Translations under genes and position numbers: made by a program
Shown: positions 8,647 through 17,189 of the stretch, in pieces
How the letters are laid out: the number at the start of each line of letters is the position of its first letter
Position numbering within the stretch: position 1 is the stretch's first letter
NCBI GenBank assembly: GCA_902489795.1
Contig: CABUBU010000002.1
Location: forward strand, 1-64,000
DNA from: an uncultured Azospirillum sp.
GTDB lineage: Bacteria > Pseudomonadota > Alphaproteobacteria > RF32 > CAG-239
DNA: 64,000 bases
Direction: 5' to 3'
Notes under the pieces: generated by a model
The model's input: the letters and a program-made list of their open reading frames with translations, nothing else
Told to the model about the DNA's origin: nothing
Databases searched by the model: none

Positions 8647-8814
8647 ATGAGCAAATGTAAAAACCCGAACTGTACCTGCGAAAACTGTCAATGCGGCGAC
8701 GATTGCCGCTGCGGCGAAGAGTGCCGCTGCGGTAAAGACTGTTCCTGCGGCGATAACTGCCAGTGCACGCCGGAAAACAAATGCGGCGATGACTGCGCCT
8801 GCGGGAGCAAATAA
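8647..8814 (+). CDS. Metallothionein-like cysteine-rich protein
   Basis: A 55-residue protein with 16 cysteines in repeated C-x-C units separated by Gly-Asp/Glu (CRCG, CSCG, CQC, CACG). The ATG at 8647 has AAAGGAGAAAAG upstream. The composition is that of a metal-thiolate cluster protein, most likely binding Cu(I) given the CsoR-type operators and regulator next to it. It should buffer copper in the cytoplasm, as there is no signal peptide. Bacterial metallothioneins of the SmtA type have His and a defined fold; this one lacks His and aromatic residues and looks like a simpler repeat protein. It is the only intact gene between 6.6 and 9.2 kb. Confidence 0.85.
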   Translation: MSKCKNPNCTCENCQCGDDCRCGEECRCGKDCSCGDNCQCTPENKCGDDCACGSK

Positions 8815-8830
8815 ACTCTGCCGGAAAGAT

Positions 8831-8863
8831 GCCGGAACGTTTTTTTTCGTTCCGGCTGTACTT
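8831..8863 (+). terminator. Hairpin after the metallothionein-like gene
   Basis: GCCGGAACG (8831-8839) pairs with CGTTCCGGC (8848-8856) around an eight-T loop, followed by a short T-rich stretch. It may limit read-through into csoR. Confidence 0.5.
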
Positions 8864-8920
8864 TTTGGATAAAAGCGGTTATTCTTGCCGGCAGCGTCAA
8901 CCTTTGAAAAGGGGAAAACA

Positions 8921-9195
8921 ATGGAAGAACATAATCCGAGCCATCTGGAAAACATTCCGCGCTTAAATCGCATTGCCGGGCAGATCGAAGGCATAAAAAA
9001 ATGATCGAAGACGGGCGCTATTGTCCCGATATCCTCAGCCAGCTGCGGGCGGTGCGTTCTGCTGTCAAGGCGGTGGAAGGCAATATTCTGCAAAAGCATC
9101 TCCGGCATTGCGTCGCCCGTTCTTTTGCCGACGAAGCGGTCAGGGAAGAGAAAATAGAGGAGCTGAAAAGACTGTTTGACCGTTACGGCGACTGA
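8921..9195 (+). pseudogene. csoR: CsoR-family copper-sensing repressor, split by -1 frame change
   Basis: The first frame starts at ATG 8921 (GGGG upstream) and reads ..RLNRIAGQIEGIKK before TGA at 9002-9004; the second starts at 9001 and reads MIEDGRYCPDIL to 9195. Joined, they match a complete 91-residue CsoR/DUF156 repressor with the Cu(I) ligand set Cys (RYC), His and Cys (KHLRHC). The break lies on seven A (8995-9001) that, in the zero frame, have the exact A-AAA-AAA layout of a -1 slippery heptamer directly followed by the stop. A -1 slip restores the family sequence GIKKMIEDGRYC. It may be programmed frameshifting, transcript slippage, a real mutation, or an assembly error. It probably represses the metallothionein-like gene. 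Confidence 0.8.
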
Positions 9196-9237
9196 ATGTT
9201 CCGATACGGGTGCGGTTGACGAAACGGTTTTTAAAAA

Positions 9238-9267
9238 ACTCCCGCGGCTTCGGCGGGAGTTTTTTTG
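9238..9267 (+). terminator. Intrinsic terminator after csoR
   Basis: ACTCCCGC (9238-9245) pairs with GCGGGAGT (9253-9260), followed by eight T. Confidence 0.85.
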
Positions 9268-9287
9268 TTTGCCGGATCATCCGGCGG

Positions 9288-9584
9288 CTACTTGATTTTC
9301 AGACAGAGCGGGTAGTTACGGCCCTGCATGCCGAGATAGAATTCGCCGTCCTGTTTGGTAAAGGAAACCTGCGATACCGCGTCTTCGTATTTTTCACCCG
9401 CCGGCGAGGCGACTTTGGTCAGTACGTGGTCGATGCCGTTGGCGCGTACGATCATGGAGTTGTCGTTTAAGACCGTTACCCGGATGATCTGGTCTCCGCA
9501 TTTGTAACTGGCCTGGTCTTTGACGTCAACGCTGTGGGAACAGGCCATAACCATCAGCGACAGTCCGAGAATCCAATATTTCAT
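9288..9584 (-). CDS. MliC/PliC-like lysozyme-inhibitor lipoprotein
   Basis: A 98-residue lipoprotein: signal MKYWILGLSLMVMAC with the lipobox Cys at residue 15, then a short beta-rich domain starting YKCGDQIIRVTV and ending with YPLCLKI. The paired Cys, the L.....S..G.KYED loop and the size match the MliC family, which protects the cell wall by plugging the active site of C-type (host) lysozyme. The protein would be anchored in the outer membrane. A host-derived lysozyme defence fits a gut habitat. The gene is monocistronic, converging with the terminator of csoR. Confidence 0.7.
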   Translation of the reverse strand: MKYWILGLSLMVMACSHSVDVKDQASYKCGDQIIRVTVLNDNSMIVRANGIDHVLTKVASPAGEKYEDAVSQVSFTKQDGEFYLGMQGRNYPLCLKIK

Positions 9585-9692
9585 GATATTTCCCTTTCGT
9601 TATGTAAATAATGACAAAAATCATATAATCATCTTCCGGGGGATATCAACAAATGCGCGTCGTTTTAAAGCCTGCAAAAAAAGACGGTGCGT

Positions 9693-10936
9693 TCAGCGGA
9701 GATAACCGTCTTTGAGCCGGCCGCCGGATATGTTTGTCCGTTCCGCCGGCCGGGCAGATTTGGCATGGGGCGGCAAACGGGAGGAAACCCGCTCTCTGGC
9801 AAAATCGTATTGCATAAGCTGCATGCAATGGTCAAAAGCATCGCGTCCGGGCGGAGTCCTGTGGGTCGGCGCCAGACCTTCTCCTTCGCGAATACCGGCA
9901 AACAGTTCGTTTTTATAAATACCCATGTTCAGATATCCGCCGTTGGGCAGAAGGGCTGTTGCCGTGTCGCCGTATTCTCCGCAGCCGTGCGTGTTTTCCC
10001 CGACGTATTTGACTTTTGGGTGCCGGCGCAGACCGCTGACGAATTCGGCCGACGATCCGGTTCTGCGGTCCGTCAAAACGTAAATATTGCCGTCATAGCC
10101 TTGTCCGGCGGAAAAATCCGGTTCCGTAAATTCGGGGCTTTTGTAACCTTCCGGATTTTGCGCATGCAGCCGGTCGAGAAAGGCGCGATTATATTTCTGC
10201 TCCTGCAGGATTTTTGCCTCCGGCGTGGTTCGCATTTCCTGCCGGCGGAAGTACCGCGGCGGGGAGCCGCATAATTTTTCGTTGACAAAATTAATGACGT
10301 CGGCGTTGCCTCCTTCGTTGCCGCGAACGTCGAGTACGACGGCGTTCCATTTGCCGTAGTTGTCGGCAAACACTTTTTTCAGTGTTTCTGAATTGTATTT
10401 TTCGTCGCCGGGCGGTGGGCATTTGGTGAGAGAAACAATGCCGATTTTGTTTCCGCTGCGGTCGCGTTTTTCAAAAATTGCCAGCGGAAAGTCTTCCGTT
10501 CCCGATCGGAACAGCGTTTTGCAGGCCGGGGTTTCGGCCAGAGAATAAGCACTGTTATCGCCCGTTTCCGGCGTTGGCGCCTTGTCGATGATTTTGCCGT
10601 TGACGGCGGCGCTTTCGTTTCCGTCAAGTGCTCTGCTTTTATCGGGATTGAGGATAAAGGCGTGGTTGTCCGGAATGCCGCGGATCAGCGCCTTTTCCAT
10701 TTCTTTCAGCAGATTTTCCGAACCATTGGTGTTGCGGTTGTAGAGGTTTTCGATTTCCCGGCGGAATCTGTCGCGGTTTTCTTCCGGAAAAGAAGGCCAG
10801 CCCGGGTGGCGTTGGCGATAAAACGGGCAAATACGGCAATGTTTTTTCCGCGTTCCTCCGACGGCGGCGGATTTCTCATCTCGTCGGGCGAAACAGTGTT
10901 GATGATTTCGTCAAACTTTGCGTGTTCCGGTTCCAT
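9693..10936 (-). pseudogene. S41-family peptidase, frameshifted
   Basis: The frame 10936-10706 encodes the N-terminus (MEPEHAKFDEIINTVSPDE) and the frame below 10800 encodes the rest. Their junction is near 10795-10806, where loss of one base in CGGGC-TGG shifts NATRAG into a frame that should continue as WPSFPEENRDRF. The C-terminal part has the S41 (C-terminal processing/tricorn-like) core: VVLDVRGNEGGNAD, then TGSSAEF with the nucleophile Ser, and KYVGENTHG. No signal peptide or PDZ domain is seen. With one base restored the protein would have about 415 residues. It is one of four broken genes in this 4-kb stretch. Confidence 0.75.
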
Positions 10937-11025
10937 CGGCGTGCTTTCGGGTTGTCTTGATATTGTTGTTATATTTTATGCTTTTTCGTTTGATTTGTCA
11001 AATTTTGCAAACCGAGCTTCGGCGG

Positions 11026-12144
11026 CTACTCCAGATTGCGTTTGAATGTCATGGCGGCAAAGCCGAGGGTGACGGCGGCAATGACGGATAACGGCACCAG
11101 TTCCGGCCAGATGTCGGCGACGCCGATGTCTTTAAGGAACAATCCGTTGCCGATTTTGATGAAAAAGCGGATCGGGTTGGCGTAAGTCAGATATTGCAGA
11201 AACGTCGGCATGTCTTCAACCGGCGACACGAAGCCGGAAAGCAAAATGGCCGGCATCATGAAAGCAAACGCCCCGAGGATTGCCTGCTGCTGGTTGGCAC
11301 AGACGGAAGAAATGAACAGTCCGACGCCGACAAAAGAAAGCAGGGCTATAAAAGAGGAGAAAATGAAAAGGAAGAACGAGCCGGTAAACGGAATGGCGAA
11401 AAAGAAAACGGCGGCCAGCGTCATGGCTGATTGCAGAATCAACGCGATGAAAAGCGGCGGCACGGTCTTGCCGACGAGGATTTCAAAAGCCGTATAAGGG
11501 CTGACGATCAGCTGTTCAAAAGTGCCGAGCTCCCGTTCTCTGGCCACCGACAGCGAAGTCAGCATCAGGGTAATGACAAGCGCCAGAATCACGATCAGCG
11601 AAATCACCAGATACCACTGGTAAACCACGTTCGGGTTAAACCAGCTGCGGGCTGCCGTCACAACCGAAGCGCCGGCGACGCCCGTCCGGGCGGCGGTCTT
11701 TTGCGAAAAGGCAGCGGCAATCTGCGTGATATAGCCGTTTAAGCCGGTTGCTATCGTCGGCGTCCGGCCGTCCAAAATCAGCAGGACGTCGGCGTTTTGT
11801 CCTTTTTTCAGTCGGCGGGCAAAGTCCTGCCGGATGACGAGAATGCCGTGGATCTTTTCGTTTTTCAGATTCTCGCGCGCCTGCCGGAGGTTGTCGGAAC
11901 GGATGACGCGGCCGAACCAGCGGGAATTCTCGATACCGGCGACGAATTCCCGCGATTCCAGCGTGTTTGAAGCGTCGATCACCGCAATGTCGGCGTTTTT
12001 TGTTTCCATGGTCAGGATGTTGGCAAACAGCGCCAGCTGGATGAGCGGCGGGGCAATGATAATGATGCGGCTTTTGGGGTCGCGCAGGATGGTCAGAAAT
12101 TCTTTTTTGATCAGCGCCCACAGGCGGGAGAAGCGTTCAGTCAT
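11026..12144 (-). CDS. ABC-2 type permease (YbhR-like)
   Basis: A 372-residue inner-membrane protein with one N-terminal membrane segment, a large periplasmic loop (about 45-175) and five C-terminal segments, the usual ABC-2 layout. The sequence REFLTILRDPKSRIIIIAPP and the SVARERELGTFEQLIVSP motif are typical of the YhhJ/YbhR/YbhS drug-export permeases. It is the last gene of a five-gene operon; its ATG (12142-12144) overlaps the preceding permease by 8 nt. It should form a heterodimeric channel with that permease, driven by the double ATPase. Confidence 0.88.
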   Translation of the reverse strand: MTERFSRLWALIKKEFLTILRDPKSRIIIIAPPLIQLALFANILTMETKNADIAVIDASNTLESREFVAGIENSRWFGRVIRSDNLRQARENLKNEKIHGILVIRQDFARRLKKGQNADVLLILDGRTPTIATGLNGYITQIAAAFSQKTAARTGVAGASVVTAARSWFNPNVVYQWYLVISLIVILALVITLMLTSLSVARERELGTFEQLIVSPYTAFEILVGKTVPPLFIALILQSAMTLAAVFFFAIPFTGSFFLFIFSSFIALLSFVGVGLFISSVCANQQQAILGAFAFMMPAILLSGFVSPVEDMPTFLQYLTYANPIRFFIKIGNGLFLKDIGVADIWPELVPLSVIAAVTLGFAAMTFKRNLE

Positions 12145-13243
12145 CCAGCCTCCTTGCGGTTTTTTTGTAAACCAGCAGCGAAAACAAAAATCCGAGCAGC
12201 AGCAGAAACAGCGAACTGGTCAGCGCGTTTTGCCAAACGGTGCCGGCCAGAAATTCGCTTTTGATGAAGCTGACGTAATGAGTCGGCGGCAGCAGCTTGG
12301 TCAGCCAGCGGAAAAACGGCGGCATTGAAAGGATCGGAAAGACAACGCCGGACATCATCAGCGCCGGCAGAAAGCCGATGATCAGCGAGGCCATGCTGGC
12401 CAGCAGCTGGTCGCGCAGAAGGCTGGAGATGATCAGCCCGATGCCGAGCGAAGCGTACAAAAACAAAGCGCTGACAATAAAAAGAACCCAATAGCTGCCG
12501 CCAAACGGCAGGCCGAAGACAAAGATAATGACAAACATGCTGAACGTAAGCGATAACATGCCGACAACAAAATAAGGAACATATTTGCCGATGACAATAT
12601 GGATCGGACGAATGTTGGCAGCAAGCAGCGCTTCCATGGTGCCTCGTTCCCATTCGCGGGAAACGACCAGCGCGGTCAGCAGAATGCCGATCAACGTCAT
12701 GGTAACGGCCAGCGAACTCGGCACCAGCGCCCGTCGTCCGTCGGCGTTCTGATTGTACCGGTAGCGTGCCTGCACCTCGACGGCGGGAGAAGCCGCCGTG
12801 GCAAATCCGCTCTTCTGCAGCCAGCCGGAAACAATTTGATTGACGTAGTTTTGCGTATGACCCACCTGATTGATGTTGGCGCCGTCGGTAATAAGCTGCA
12901 GGGAGGCGTCTTTGCCGGCCGCCAGCCGCCGCGTGAAATCCGATGGAATGGTAAGCGCGCCCTGAATTTTTGCGCGGGTAAGGTCGGCCTGCATTTGTTT
13001 TCTGTCGTCGTAGCGTACGGCGATAATAAAACGGTTTTGTCCGAAGGCTTTGGCCAGTTCCTCGGTTACCGGGCTGCCGTCGTCGTTTTTGATGCCCAGC
13101 CGGACGTTGGCAAAATCGAGGTTGATGCCGTAGGCGTAAATAAACAGCAGCAATGTCGGCAGCACAAAGGCGATGATCAGGCTGGAGGGGTCGCGGATAA
13201 TCTGCAAAAATTCCTTTTTGATAAATGCAAGGGTAATACTCAT
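12137..13243 (-). CDS. ABC-2 type permease (YbhS-like)
   Basis: A 368-residue paralogue of the next permease with the same layout: one N-terminal membrane helix, periplasmic loop, then SREWERGTMEALLAANIRP and five C-terminal helices. The start MSITLAF at 13243 is chosen because it overlaps the ATPase stop by ATGA (13240-13243), implying translational coupling; the longer open frame upstream lies inside the ATPase gene. Together with its neighbour it forms the membrane part of an exporter of the YbhFSR type. Confidence 0.88.
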   Translation of the reverse strand: MSITLAFIKKEFLQIIRDPSSLIIAFVLPTLLLFIYAYGINLDFANVRLGIKNDDGSPVTEELAKAFGQNRFIIAVRYDDRKQMQADLTRAKIQGALTIPSDFTRRLAAGKDASLQLITDGANINQVGHTQNYVNQIVSGWLQKSGFATAASPAVEVQARYRYNQNADGRRALVPSSLAVTMTLIGILLTALVVSREWERGTMEALLAANIRPIHIVIGKYVPYFVVGMLSLTFSMFVIIFVFGLPFGGSYWVLFIVSALFLYASLGIGLIISSLLRDQLLASMASLIIGFLPALMMSGVVFPILSMPPFFRWLTKLLPPTHYVSFIKSEFLAGTVWQNALTSSLFLLLLGFLFSLLVYKKTARRLDD

Positions 13244-14745
13244 GCGGTTTGTTCCCCCTGTTGCAAAATGATGTTGACGAAGGCTTCTTCCAGCGTGCGG
13301 GTGCCGGCTTCGTTTTTCAGTTTCGCCGGGGTGCCGGTGGCAATGGTTCGGCCGCGGTAAAACAGGCTGATACGGTCGCAGAATTCGGCCTCGTCCATAA
13401 AGTGAGTGGTGATCAGCACGGTGACGCCTTTGTGGGCAAGCGAAACGATATGGTTCCAAAATTCGCGCCGGGTGATGACGTCAACGCCCGAAGTCGGTTC
13501 GTCGAGAAACAGCACCGGTGGGTTGTGCATGACGGCGCAGGCCAGCGACAACCGCTGTTTGTAGCCGAGCGGCAGTTCGCGGGTGTCGCTGTCGAGATAA
13601 TGTGCAAAGCCGAAAATTTCGGTCATTCGTTCAACCGCTTCCTTTCCCTCCCGGCCGAAAAGTCCGTAAGCGCCGGCAAAAAATTCGAGATTCTGGCGAA
13701 CGCTCAGGTTCGGGTAAAGCGAAAACTTCTGTGCCATGTAACCGAGATGGGCGCGCGCCGCCGAAGCGTTCCGGACGATGTCCGTTCCCATGATGCGGGC
13801 GGTGCCGGACGTGGGTTTGACCAGGCCGCACATCATTTTGAAAGAAGTCGATTTGCCGGCGCCGTTGGGACCGAGCAGACCGAAAATTTCGCCTTTGCGG
13901 ATATGAAAGGTGTTGTTTTTTACCGCGTAAAAATCACCGTAACGTTTGACCAGATCAAGCGCTTCGACCGTATATTCGCATTTTGCCGGCGGCATCGAGA
14001 AGTTTGCGGCGACCGGCGATTCCTTTTGCTCATAGCCGCCCGTCAGCTCAATTACCTTTTCTTCAAAACGGCGGCTGTCGGGCGCCAGGTCGCCGGGCCG
14101 TCCCTGATAAATGATCCGCCCTTTGTCAATAACGATCACGGTGTCAAATCCGTGGGCTTCGTCCATATAGGCGGTGGACCACAGCACCGTTGCCTTGCCG
14201 CCGGCCGCGCTTTTGACCATTTTTAAAAGTTCCCGGCGGGAAACCGGGTCGACCCCGACCGAAGGTTCGTCAAGCAGGATCAGTTCGGGGCTGCCGGCCA
14301 GCGCGCAAATCAGGCCCAGCTTCTGTTTCATGCCGCCGGAAAGTTTCCCCGCAAGCCGTTCCTGAAAGGCGCTGAGGCCGGCAAAGGCAAGCATTGCGGA
14401 AAAATCGTGGCCGATATTTTTCAAATCGGCGTAAAACTCCAGATTTTCCCGCACCGTCAGGTCTTCGTAAAGGCCGAACTTTTGCGGCATGTAACCGATT
14501 TTGGCGGAAAGCCGTGCCTTGTCCTTTATCGGATCCAGCCCGCAGACGGAAAGGCTGCCGGCGTCCGGCAGCAGCAGTCCGCCGATCAGCCGGAGAAGGG
14601 TGGTTTTGCCGGCACCGTCGGCGCCGATCAGACCGACCGTCTGCCCTTTTTCAATCGTCAGCGACAGATGGTCGACGGCAGTCGTTTTGCCGCCGGCGAA
14701 AGTCTTGACCAGATCCTTTGTTTCAATGCAGTTTTTCGCCGTCAT
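13240..14745 (-). CDS. ABC transporter ATPase with two nucleotide-binding domains (YbhF-like)
   Basis: A 501-residue fusion of two ABC ATPase domains. Domain 1 has Walker A GADGAGKTT, signature LSGGMKQ and Walker B LILLDEP; domain 2 has GPNGAGKST, the variant signature LPLGYKQRL and LFLDEPTSGVD. The same degenerate second signature occurs in E. coli YbhF. The start MTAKNC at 14745 is preferred over one eight codons upstream because GGAG lies seven bases before it; it overlaps the membrane-fusion gene by 23 nt. It energises the two permeases that follow. Confidence 0.9.
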   Translation of the reverse strand: MTAKNCIETKDLVKTFAGGKTTAVDHLSLTIEKGQTVGLIGADGAGKTTLLRLIGGLLLPDAGSLSVCGLDPIKDKARLSAKIGYMPQKFGLYEDLTVRENLEFYADLKNIGHDFSAMLAFAGLSAFQERLAGKLSGGMKQKLGLICALAGSPELILLDEPSVGVDPVSRRELLKMVKSAAGGKATVLWSTAYMDEAHGFDTVIVIDKGRIIYQGRPGDLAPDSRRFEEKVIELTGGYEQKESPVAANFSMPPAKCEYTVEALDLVKRYGDFYAVKNNTFHIRKGEIFGLLGPNGAGKSTSFKMMCGLVKPTSGTARIMGTDIVRNASAARAHLGYMAQKFSLYPNLSVRQNLEFFAGAYGLFGREGKEAVERMTEIFGFAHYLDSDTRELPLGYKQRLSLACAVMHNPPVLFLDEPTSGVDVITRREFWNHIVSLAHKGVTVLITTHFMDEAEFCDRISLFYRGRTIATGTPAKLKNEAGTRTLEEAFVNIILQQGEQTA

Positions 14746-15598
14746 CGCTTTTCTCCGCGTGTTCGGCATAAATTTTTACCGTCGTCGGCATTCCCTGTTT
14801 CAAAAAACGGTCAGCGTCGTCAACATAGACGTTGAGACGGTAAACCAGATCGGTTCGCAGTTCTTCCGTCTGTACGGTTTTGGGGGTAAATTCCGCCACC
14901 GGGGAAATGTAGCCGACATGTCCGCGGTAATGTTTTCTTTCACCGGTTGCCGGGTCGATGCCGTCGGTGACGATGACTGCCTTGCTGCCGTAATCTACGC
15001 GGCCGAGCTTGGGTTCCGGCAGGTAAACGCGGATCCACAAAGGTTCGGTTTTGGTTACGGTATAAACCGGCTGTCCGGCGGAAACGGTAGCGCCGGGCTC
15101 CTGAATGCGGGAACTGACGATGCCGTCTGCCGGCGCGTATATTTTGGTGTATTCGAGCTGGTTCTTTTCATAACGTCCGGCGCTTTTGGCCGCTTCGACG
15201 GCGGCGGCCGCTTCGTCGCGGGCGTTGGCATAGGAAATGCAGCTTCGTTCGGAAGAAATTTTCTGTTTGCACAGGGGCAGGTTGGTTTCGAGCAGCGAAA
15301 CCGCTTCCCTCAATTGCGCTTCGCATCTTTTGATTTCCGCCAGCGACTTTTCGTATGTCCGGCGATAGTCTTCGTCGTCGAGCGCGGCCAGCAGATCGCC
15401 TTTTTGGACCCGTTCGCCTTCTTCAAAAAACATTTCCTTTAACGTTCCCGGTACCCGGAAGCTTATGTCTACCTGGCGGATGTCAACGTTGCCGTAAAGA
15501 GTGATCACGCCGTCATCGTCTTTTTTGCCGGCAGTCAGCAGGAAAAAGGCGGCGACCGCTGCGGCGGCAGCAATCAGAATTGTCGGAATCTTTTTCAT
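14723..15598 (-). CDS. HlyD-family membrane fusion protein (YbhG-like)
   Basis: A 291-residue periplasmic adaptor: an N-terminal membrane anchor (KKIPTILIAAAAAVAAFFLL), a lipoyl-like half (GNVDIRQVDISFRVPGTL, EGERVQKGDLLAALDDEDY), a helical hairpin (about 80-150), the second lipoyl half (APADGIVSSRIQEPGATVSAGQP) and a beta-barrel region. It should link the inner-membrane ABC exporter to a TolC-type channel. Its ATG overlaps the regulator's stop by ATGA (15595-15598). Three TolC-like or adaptor-compatible genes occur elsewhere in the window (49.7 and 55.3 kb). Confidence 0.9.
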   Translation of the reverse strand: MKKIPTILIAAAAAVAAFFLLTAGKKDDDGVITLYGNVDIRQVDISFRVPGTLKEMFFEEGERVQKGDLLAALDDEDYRRTYEKSLAEIKRCEAQLREAVSLLETNLPLCKQKISSERSCISYANARDEAAAAVEAAKSAGRYEKNQLEYTKIYAPADGIVSSRIQEPGATVSAGQPVYTVTKTEPLWIRVYLPEPKLGRVDYGSKAVIVTDGIDPATGERKHYRGHVGYISPVAEFTPKTVQTEELRTDLVYRLNVYVDDADRFLKQGMPTTVKIYAEHAEKSDDGEKLH

Positions 15599-16221
15599 TT
15601 TTGCCTCCTTGCCTGTTTCAATATGGCGTCGCAGTTTTCCTCAATGTGTTTTTTTATCTCATTCAGCAGTTCCGGCGTATACTGTTTGATTTTCATCCGC
15701 CGCAGCAGGGCTTCCTTGTGGATGCGGAACATCACCGCCTGACCGAACAGGGTATGGGTCAGGATAAGCACCTGCGGGCTGTTTTCGTCCGCGCCTGTTT
15801 CCTGTGCCGCCAGTCGGGAAATCTGCCGATGCGCCGGCTCCAGAATGTTTTGGTAAATTTTGTCGTAAACGGACGACGGACTGATGATTTCGTTGATCAT
15901 CAGCCGGGCTTGCGCGTCGGAGATTTTGTCGCCGCACAAAAAGTCGAAGAAACGGCCGATGACGGTTTTGACGCTTTCCCGGGAATTGTCCGCGGCCGGT
16001 GCCCCGTTTTCCTGCGCCGGCAACAAGTTTTGTTTGACGGTGTCAATCACTTCGTCGATCACCGCCTCGTACAGTTTTTGTTTGGAACCGAAATAATAGC
16101 TGATGGCGCACAGGTTTACGCCTGCCTGCCCGGCCAGCTCGCGGGTAGAAACACCTTCCGTACCGCGGCTGGCAAACAGTCGGGCGGCGGTTTTTAACAG
16201 TTTGGCCTTGGTGTCTTTCAT
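15595..16221 (-). CDS. TetR-family regulator (CecR-like)
   Basis: A 208-residue repressor. Residues about 5-50 form a TetR HTH (LLKTAARLFASRGTEGVSTRELAGQ then SYYFGSKQKLY), and the C-terminal domain resembles the DUF1956 ligand domain of E. coli CecR, whose gene heads the ybhGFSR operon as here. The start at 16221 has AAAGGGAAAAACA upstream. Longer frames are unlikely: the most upstream Met (16371) lies inside the -10 element. It should repress its own operon through the inverted repeat at 16401-16430 until a drug binds. Confidence 0.88.
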   Translation of the reverse strand: MKDTKAKLLKTAARLFASRGTEGVSTRELAGQAGVNLCAISYYFGSKQKLYEAVIDEVIDTVKQNLLPAQENGAPAADNSRESVKTVIGRFFDFLCGDKISDAQARLMINEIISPSSVYDKIYQNILEPAHRQISRLAAQETGADENSPQVLILTHTLFGQAVMFRIHKEALLRRMKIKQYTPELLNEIKKHIEENCDAILKQARRQK

Positions 16222-16290
16222 TGTTTTTCCCTTTCCGGCAGCCGGGCGGCGGTTTTTAACGGTTTGCGCCTCGGTGCTTTTCATTGTTTT
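16187..16290 (-). repeat. Diverged tandem duplication of the regulator's start region
   Basis: The start region of the TetR gene (16187-16225) and the segment about 63 bp upstream (16246-16290) are near copies: both read a Met-Lys-x-Thr start followed by a Lys-rich stretch and share the plus-strand word GCGGCGGTTTTTAAC. The upstream copy has no ribosome binding site. It looks like a local tandem duplication of the gene's first codons. Confidence 0.5.
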
Positions 16291-16370
16291 TTTTGTTTTC
16301 GTTTTGAACGACGCTTTTCCGGCGATGTCGGCACAGTGGCAGCCGGAACATTCTCCGGAATTATAAAACA

Positions 16371-16430
16371 ATCATAGCATAATCTTAAAATTAAGTCAAT
16401 CGTTTGAAATATTTTTAAAAACGTCAAACG
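16371..16430 (-). promoter_or_regulatory. Promoter and putative TetR operator of the exporter operon
   Basis: On the minus strand TTGACT (16399-16394), a 17-bp spacer and TATGAT (16376-16371) form a strong promoter. The inverted repeat CGTTTGA (16401-16407) / TCAAACG (16424-16430) sits just upstream of the -35 box and is a candidate operator for the adjacent TetR-family protein. Confidence 0.6.
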
Positions 16431-17131
16431 CTTTTGCTGATGAAAACAGGCGGAAAACAGATGATTGCCAAAGGAAAATCAGATCGTAAAAATTTTCTTC
16501 CGACTTGCGCAACTCGGCTCGGTTTTATGTCAGCTTTTGGCCGGGCAAATCCGATAATTGCGCCGATAGGCAGCATTTGTTCTTTAAAACTGGAGGAGAG
16601 GGCATGAATAAACTGTAACGGTGTGTATTTTTCCTTGAGAACGGCAGGAAGCTTTTAATAAAATAAAGGCTCAATTGATATAAATGCAGCCTTTTGAATA
16701 TCTTTTTTTTATTTAATTTTTTAAAGTCGCGTTTTTCCGTCTTTTGTTTCATCCTGTATTTTGGCCGGTTTGCGCCAAATTTTCCCTTCGAAAAAATCAA
16801 CGGGGCGTATAAAGCTTTACAAATGAACATGTTTTCCAAGTTTTAAGAGTGTTTGCCGATGCCGATAACCTGACAATGACGGTCGTTTTCATAAAGTTTA
16901 TAAATTGCATGGGTTTCTGTCATAATAAAAAATCCATGGTTTGACAGTTTGTAAAAAGCTCTGAAAAATACATTTCTGGCAGGTGAGGAAAAATAAACTT
17001 CCACCAGCTAATGCAAGTGGTATTAACCGTTCCAAACCTTAAACGCCAGCTCCTGAGCTTCGCCAGCCTGATGGCTTGACTGAAATGTCTACATCTACCT
17101 GCTTATGCAGGTTGTGTTATGTTCAAAGCAT
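16431..17131. other. 700-bp interval without a supported gene
   Basis: No convincing gene. A 104-codon minus frame (16525-16839) is Lys/Phe-rich with no ribosome binding site and no recognisable features. The AT-rich stretch may hold the 3' flank of the imported outer membrane protein gene. Confidence 0.4.
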
Positions 17132-17167
17132 AAAAAAGGATGCGGCATTAAGCAGCATCCTTTTTTG
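17132..17167. terminator. Bidirectional terminator
   Basis: GGATGC (17138-17143) pairs with GCATCC (17155-17160), flanked by A and T runs; it ends the outer membrane protein gene on the minus strand. Confidence 0.7.
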
Positions 17168-17189
17168 TATCCGTCGGCGGGACATTGTA

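Noticed and set aside
16525..16839. 104-codon minus frame
   Set aside because: Low-complexity Lys/Phe content, no ribosome binding site, no promoter or recognisable motif.
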